Below the pieces are notes generated by a model. That model saw only the letters and a list, made by a program, of their open reading frames with translations. It had not been told where the DNA came from and made no database searches. Source: Fidelibacterota bacterium SCGC AAA160-B08 (lineage in GTDB: Bacteria > Fidelibacterota > Marinisomatia > Marinisomatales > Marinisomataceae). From it: a stretch of DNA of 64,000 nucleotides. The stretch spans positions 124,001 to 188,000 of the forward strand of contig AQSD01000001.1 in assembly GCA_000402755.1 (NCBI GenBank), written 5' to 3'. The position numbers were made by a program, and so were the translations under genes. This document shows positions 61,766 to 64,000 of the stretch, piece after piece (the stretch's first letter is position 1; each line of letters begins with the position of its first letter).

Positions 61766-62594
61766 TAATTTGATTGCCCATAACCCAGATTAGAATACCA
61801 CCTGCCATCATTGCAATACATAGCAGTTGACCCATACTGAGACTAAATAATATAAAGCCTAAGTGAGCATCTGGTTCACGGAAAAACTCAATAAAGAATC
61901 TGAAAAATCCATATCCAAAGACATATAGACCACTATTAAAGCCTAGCTGTTTATGTCTATTGAAATAGTTAATGATCAAAAATAATACGATACCCTCAAA
62001 AAATGCTTCATATAGCTGAGAAGGATGTCTTAGTTGGTAATCTCCAGCATTCATAAAATACATCCCAATAGCAGATTCTGTAGTACGGCCATATAATTCT
62101 CCATTGATGAAGTTGCCTATTCTTCCAAAGAAATATCCCAATGGAATAGAGGCTGTTAAAAAATCAGCTAAAGTAAATAAATGCAAATTCACTTGTCGAC
62201 CATAAAGCCATATAGCAACGATAACCCCGATTAATCCTCCATGATATGACATGCCCGCAATACCTGTAAATTTCCAAACACCATTTTGTATAGAGAATGG
62301 TAATAAAATTTCAAGTGGATTTGATAGATAATAATCTAGATTGTAAAACAGTACATAGCCTAGACGCGCTCCAATTAATAATCCAATTAATATCCATGAC
62401 ATTAAATCTTCTAACTGGACTAGATTAATTTTAGTAAAGGTTTTATTTTTAATCTTTCTGCTGGATAGTAGATATACTACACCAAAGGCTACAAGATACA
62501 TGGTAGAGTACCAATAAATTGATAATGGCCCAATTGTTAATAGAGTAGGGTCCATTTTTGCAGGCAATGTTTGCCACCATAGTATAAAATCCAT
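61752..62594 (-). CDS. lgt: Prolipoprotein diacylglyceryl transferase Lgt
   Basis: A 280-residue membrane enzyme that attaches diacylglycerol to the lipobox Cys, the first step of lipoprotein maturation. The signature RIGNFINGELYGR is present, with HGGLIGVI and the LYEAFFEGIVLF helix; seven or more TM helices. Several lipoproteins in this window (cupredoxin, glutaminyl cyclase, TolC-like, LysM, EEP and YiiX-like) depend on it. Confidence 0.96.
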   Translation of the reverse strand: MDFILWWQTLPAKMDPTLLTIGPLSIYWYSTMYLVAFGVVYLLSSRKIKNKTFTKINLVQLEDLMSWILIGLLIGARLGYVLFYNLDYYLSNPLEILLPFSIQNGVWKFTGIAGMSYHGGLIGVIVAIWLYGRQVNLHLFTLADFLTASIPLGYFFGRIGNFINGELYGRTTESAIGMYFMNAGDYQLRHPSQLYEAFFEGIVLFLIINYFNRHKQLGFNSGLYVFGYGFFRFFIEFFREPDAHLGFILFSLSMGQLLCIAMMAGGILIWVMGNQITTES

Positions 62595-62656
62595 ATCGTA
62601 AGGTACAAAAAATACTTTGTAACCTAAAAAAAAATATATAACCTAGAGATAGTATT

Positions 62657-63181
62657 ATGATTTTATCAGGAAAAGAAATTATTCAAAGAAAAGGAAAGGA
62701 TATTGTAATAGATCCTTTCAACGAAAATCAAGTTAATCCCAATAGTTATAATCTAAGATTACATAATGAATTAGTAGTATATGACAATCCTGTGCTGGAT
62801 ATGAAAGAAGATAATCCCGCAACAAAGATTATGATTCCAGAAGACGGTTTATTACTAGAAAGTAAAAAACTATATCTTGGAAGAACAATGGAATATACAG
62901 AGACAAATAATCTTGTTCCGATGCTAGAAGGGAGATCTTCTGTTGGGCGATTAGGTTTATTTGTACATATTACAGCAGGCTTTGGAGATGTAGGATTTAA
63001 GGGATACTGGACATTAGAAATCTTTTGTGTCCAACCAATAAAAATTTATCCTTCTATAGAAATTTGCCAAATTTTTTATCATTCAGTTGAAGGTGATTAT
63101 ACTCCATATCAGAGTGGTAAATATCAAGGCAATCGAGATATCCAGACTAGTATGCTTTACAAAGACTTCAAAAAGAAGTAA
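62657..63181 (+). CDS. dcd: dCTP deaminase
   Basis: A 174-residue enzyme that makes dUTP from d[48 protein letters not shown] with catalytic Arg/Glu, and the CQIFYH C-terminal strand match the family. A bifunctional dCTP deaminase/dUTPase is not excluded. It overlaps nothing but is followed by yidD after four bases. Confidence 0.94.
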   Translation: MILSGKEIIQRKGKDIVIDPFNENQVNPNSYNLRLHNELVVYDNPVLDMKEDNPATKIMIPEDGLLLESKKLYLGRTMEYTETNNLVPMLEGRSSVGRLGLFVHITAGFGDVGFKGYWTLEIFCVQPIKIYPSIEICQIFYHSVEGDYTPYQSGKYQGNRDIQTSMLYKDFKKK

Positions 63182-63185
63182 TTGT

Positions 63186-63425
63186 ATGCAAAATATCCCC
63201 TCCTTATTTTTTGTAGCACTTATTAAGGGATATCAAACATTTTTATCACCATTATTAGGATCAAATTGTAGATACCAACCAACTTGTTCCCATTATGCCA
63301 TTGAGGTTATTAAGGAGTGGGGATCTTTTAAGGGAAGTGCGTTAGCATTAAAAAGAATATTAAAATGTCATCCTTGGTCAGAGAGTGGTTACGACCCTAT
63401 TCCAAGGAAAAAAAGGAATAAATAA
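63186..63425 (+). CDS. yidD: Membrane protein insertion efficiency factor YidD
   Basis: A 79-residue inner-membrane-associated protein aiding YidC-dependent insertion. The signature is [20 protein letters not shown] and [19 protein letters not shown] place the start at 63186, just after dcd; a longer frame from 63087 lies in dcd and is rejected. Confidence 0.93.
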   Translation: MQNIPSLFFVALIKGYQTFLSPLLGSNCRYQPTCSHYAIEVIKEWGSFKGSALALKRILKCHPWSESGYDPIPRKKRNK

Positions 63426-63427
63426 GT

Positions 63428-64000
63428 ATGTATGAATGGATTACATTTTTAGAAACAACCCTGAATAATAACTTTACATTTTCAGTCATTTTTGTATTAG
63501 GGATGTTTCATGCGCTAGAGCCAGGCCATGGAAAGACTTTAATTCTGGCTTATATGTCAGGAGGATCAATGCGTTTTTCTGGTGCAGCACAATTAATCTC
63601 TGGACTGATTTTCATACATTTTTTATTATTTTCTTTCTTAGCCTTCTTGCTTAAGGCGGGAAATGATACGTTCCCTATATTATCTACTATTGGACCCTCT
63701 TTTATTATTTGTTTAGGACTGTATTTATTATATAGGGCACTAAAAGAAGTTCGACATGAACATGATGATAGTTGCGATGAACCAATGCACTTTCATTTCA
63801 ATGAGTCTAAATTTTCAAGCCCATTTGTTACAGGGATGGTTGCTGGATTAATTCCATGTCCATCTGCGGTAGCAGTTCTCTTAATTGCTTCAACTAAGTT
63901 TAGCAATGATAGCGTAACACTTTATTCTAGTATTATGATTTATGTTCTAGGAATTGCTTTAACGTTGGTAGGAATTATGGTACTCTTTTTAATGTTTAAA
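63428..64000 (+). CDS. NicO/RcnA-like nickel-cobalt transporter (partial at window end)
   Basis: The first 191 codons of a membrane protein that continues past base 64000. The family-typical GMFHALEPGHGKTLILAYMSG lies in the first helix pair, followed by several TM helices, a His/Asp-rich loop (EHDDSCDEPMHFHF, about 118-131), and GMVAGLIPCPSAVAVLL in the third helix. The architecture fits the NicO/RcnA or UreH-like family that moves Ni or Co. The direction (uptake or efflux) is not determinable. It begins two bases after the yidD stop. Confidence 0.85.
   Translation, partial: MYEWITFLETTLNNNFTFSVIFVLGMFHALEPGHGKTLILAYMSGGSMRFSGAAQLISGLIFIHFLLFSFLAFLLKAGNDTFPILSTIGPSFIICLGLYLLYRALKEVRHEHDDSCDEPMHFHFNESKFSSPFVTGMVAGLIPCPSAVAVLLIASTKFSNDSVTLYSSIMIYVLGIALTLVGIMVLFLMFK

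Noticed and set aside
63087..63185. Extended start for YidD within dcd
   Set aside because: The added residues are translated from dcd in another frame and have no family similarity.

Overview
This 64-kb window is a compact, AT-rich chromosomal segment from a diderm bacterium. Roughly one third of the bases look like G+C by eye. It encodes LPS export (LptD, an LptF/G-type permease), a full-length SprA/Sov-type type IX secretion translocon, a complete SUF iron-sulfur operon, 2-oxoglutarate:ferredoxin oxidoreductase, class II fumarase, and EtfAB with a membrane ETF dehydrogenase. This combination fits the FCB supergroup. A free-living marine lineage such as Candidatus Marinimicrobia (SAR406) is my best guess; that placement is inference, because no rRNA is present. 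There are no insertion sequences, phage genes, CRISPR arrays or large repeats.

Layout. 1-3 kb: a minus-strand lptD cut by the window edge. 3-6.3 kb: a small membrane protein, two SDR reductases (the first like 2,4-dienoyl-CoA reductase), a HAD phosphatase and a CoA-type Nudix hydrolase. 6.3-8.2 kb: an FTR1 iron permease behind a Fur-like palindrome, an azurin-like cupredoxin lipoprotein and a VOC protein. 8.2-15.8 kb: a Lon-N-domain protein, a tripartite RND efflux operon preceded by a DUF2878-like membrane protein, an SRPBCC protein and tRNA-Phe. 15.9-25.4 kb: rdgB, sprA, a glutaminyl-cyclase-like M28 lipoprotein, an endonuclease/exonuclease/phosphatase-fold lipoprotein and a secreted TPR protein resembling eukaryotic RMDN. 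25.4-29.3 kb, minus strand: rng-rplU-rpmA-mdh and a secreted protein. 29.5-34.2 kb: CysQ-like phosphatase, glutaryl-CoA dehydrogenase, BirA, a LysM lipoprotein and methylmalonyl-CoA mutase large subunit. 34.3-36.3 kb: a heptosyltransferase-like domain, a left-handed beta-helix GlmU relative without its nucleotidyltransferase half, a zinc-ribbon protein and a probable structured RNA. 36.3-39.9 kb: etfB-etfA-etfD. 39.9-46.3 kb, minus strand: the SUF operon with two DUF59 genes. 46.5-54.7 kb: greA, korA-korB-fumC-PBP1A, then a convergent LptF/G permease. 54.8-58.8 kb: tRNA-His, tRNA-Pro, a DnaQ-like exonuclease, a DUF5522/aldo-keto reductase ORF, a PD-(D/E)XK nuclease, a YiiX-like hydrolase and an EthD-like protein. 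58.9-64 kb: M1 peptidase, DUF6702-like protein, lgt, dcd, yidD and a partial NicO-type metal transporter.

Functionally, the window joins envelope biogenesis (Lpt, T9SS, PBP1A, Lgt, YidD) with ferredoxin- and flavoprotein-based catabolism of fatty and amino acids. In that scheme acyl-CoA and glutaryl-CoA dehydrogenases pass electrons to ETF and then EtfD, while Kor, fumarase and Mdh belong to the TCA cycle and methylmalonyl-CoA mutase feeds it. SUF supplies the Fe-S clusters these enzymes need.

The layout is streamlined. Many genes overlap by 1-11 nt, and several convergent pairs share the same TTAA or CTAG as both stop codons. Some first genes of transcription units seem to have a -10 box directly in front of the ATG, which suggests leaderless mRNAs. 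The observations I consider most worth following are the SprA/glutaminyl-cyclase pairing with N-terminal-Gln signal peptides, the secreted RMDN-like protein, the RNA candidate upstream of etfB, and the Fur-like FTR1 site.
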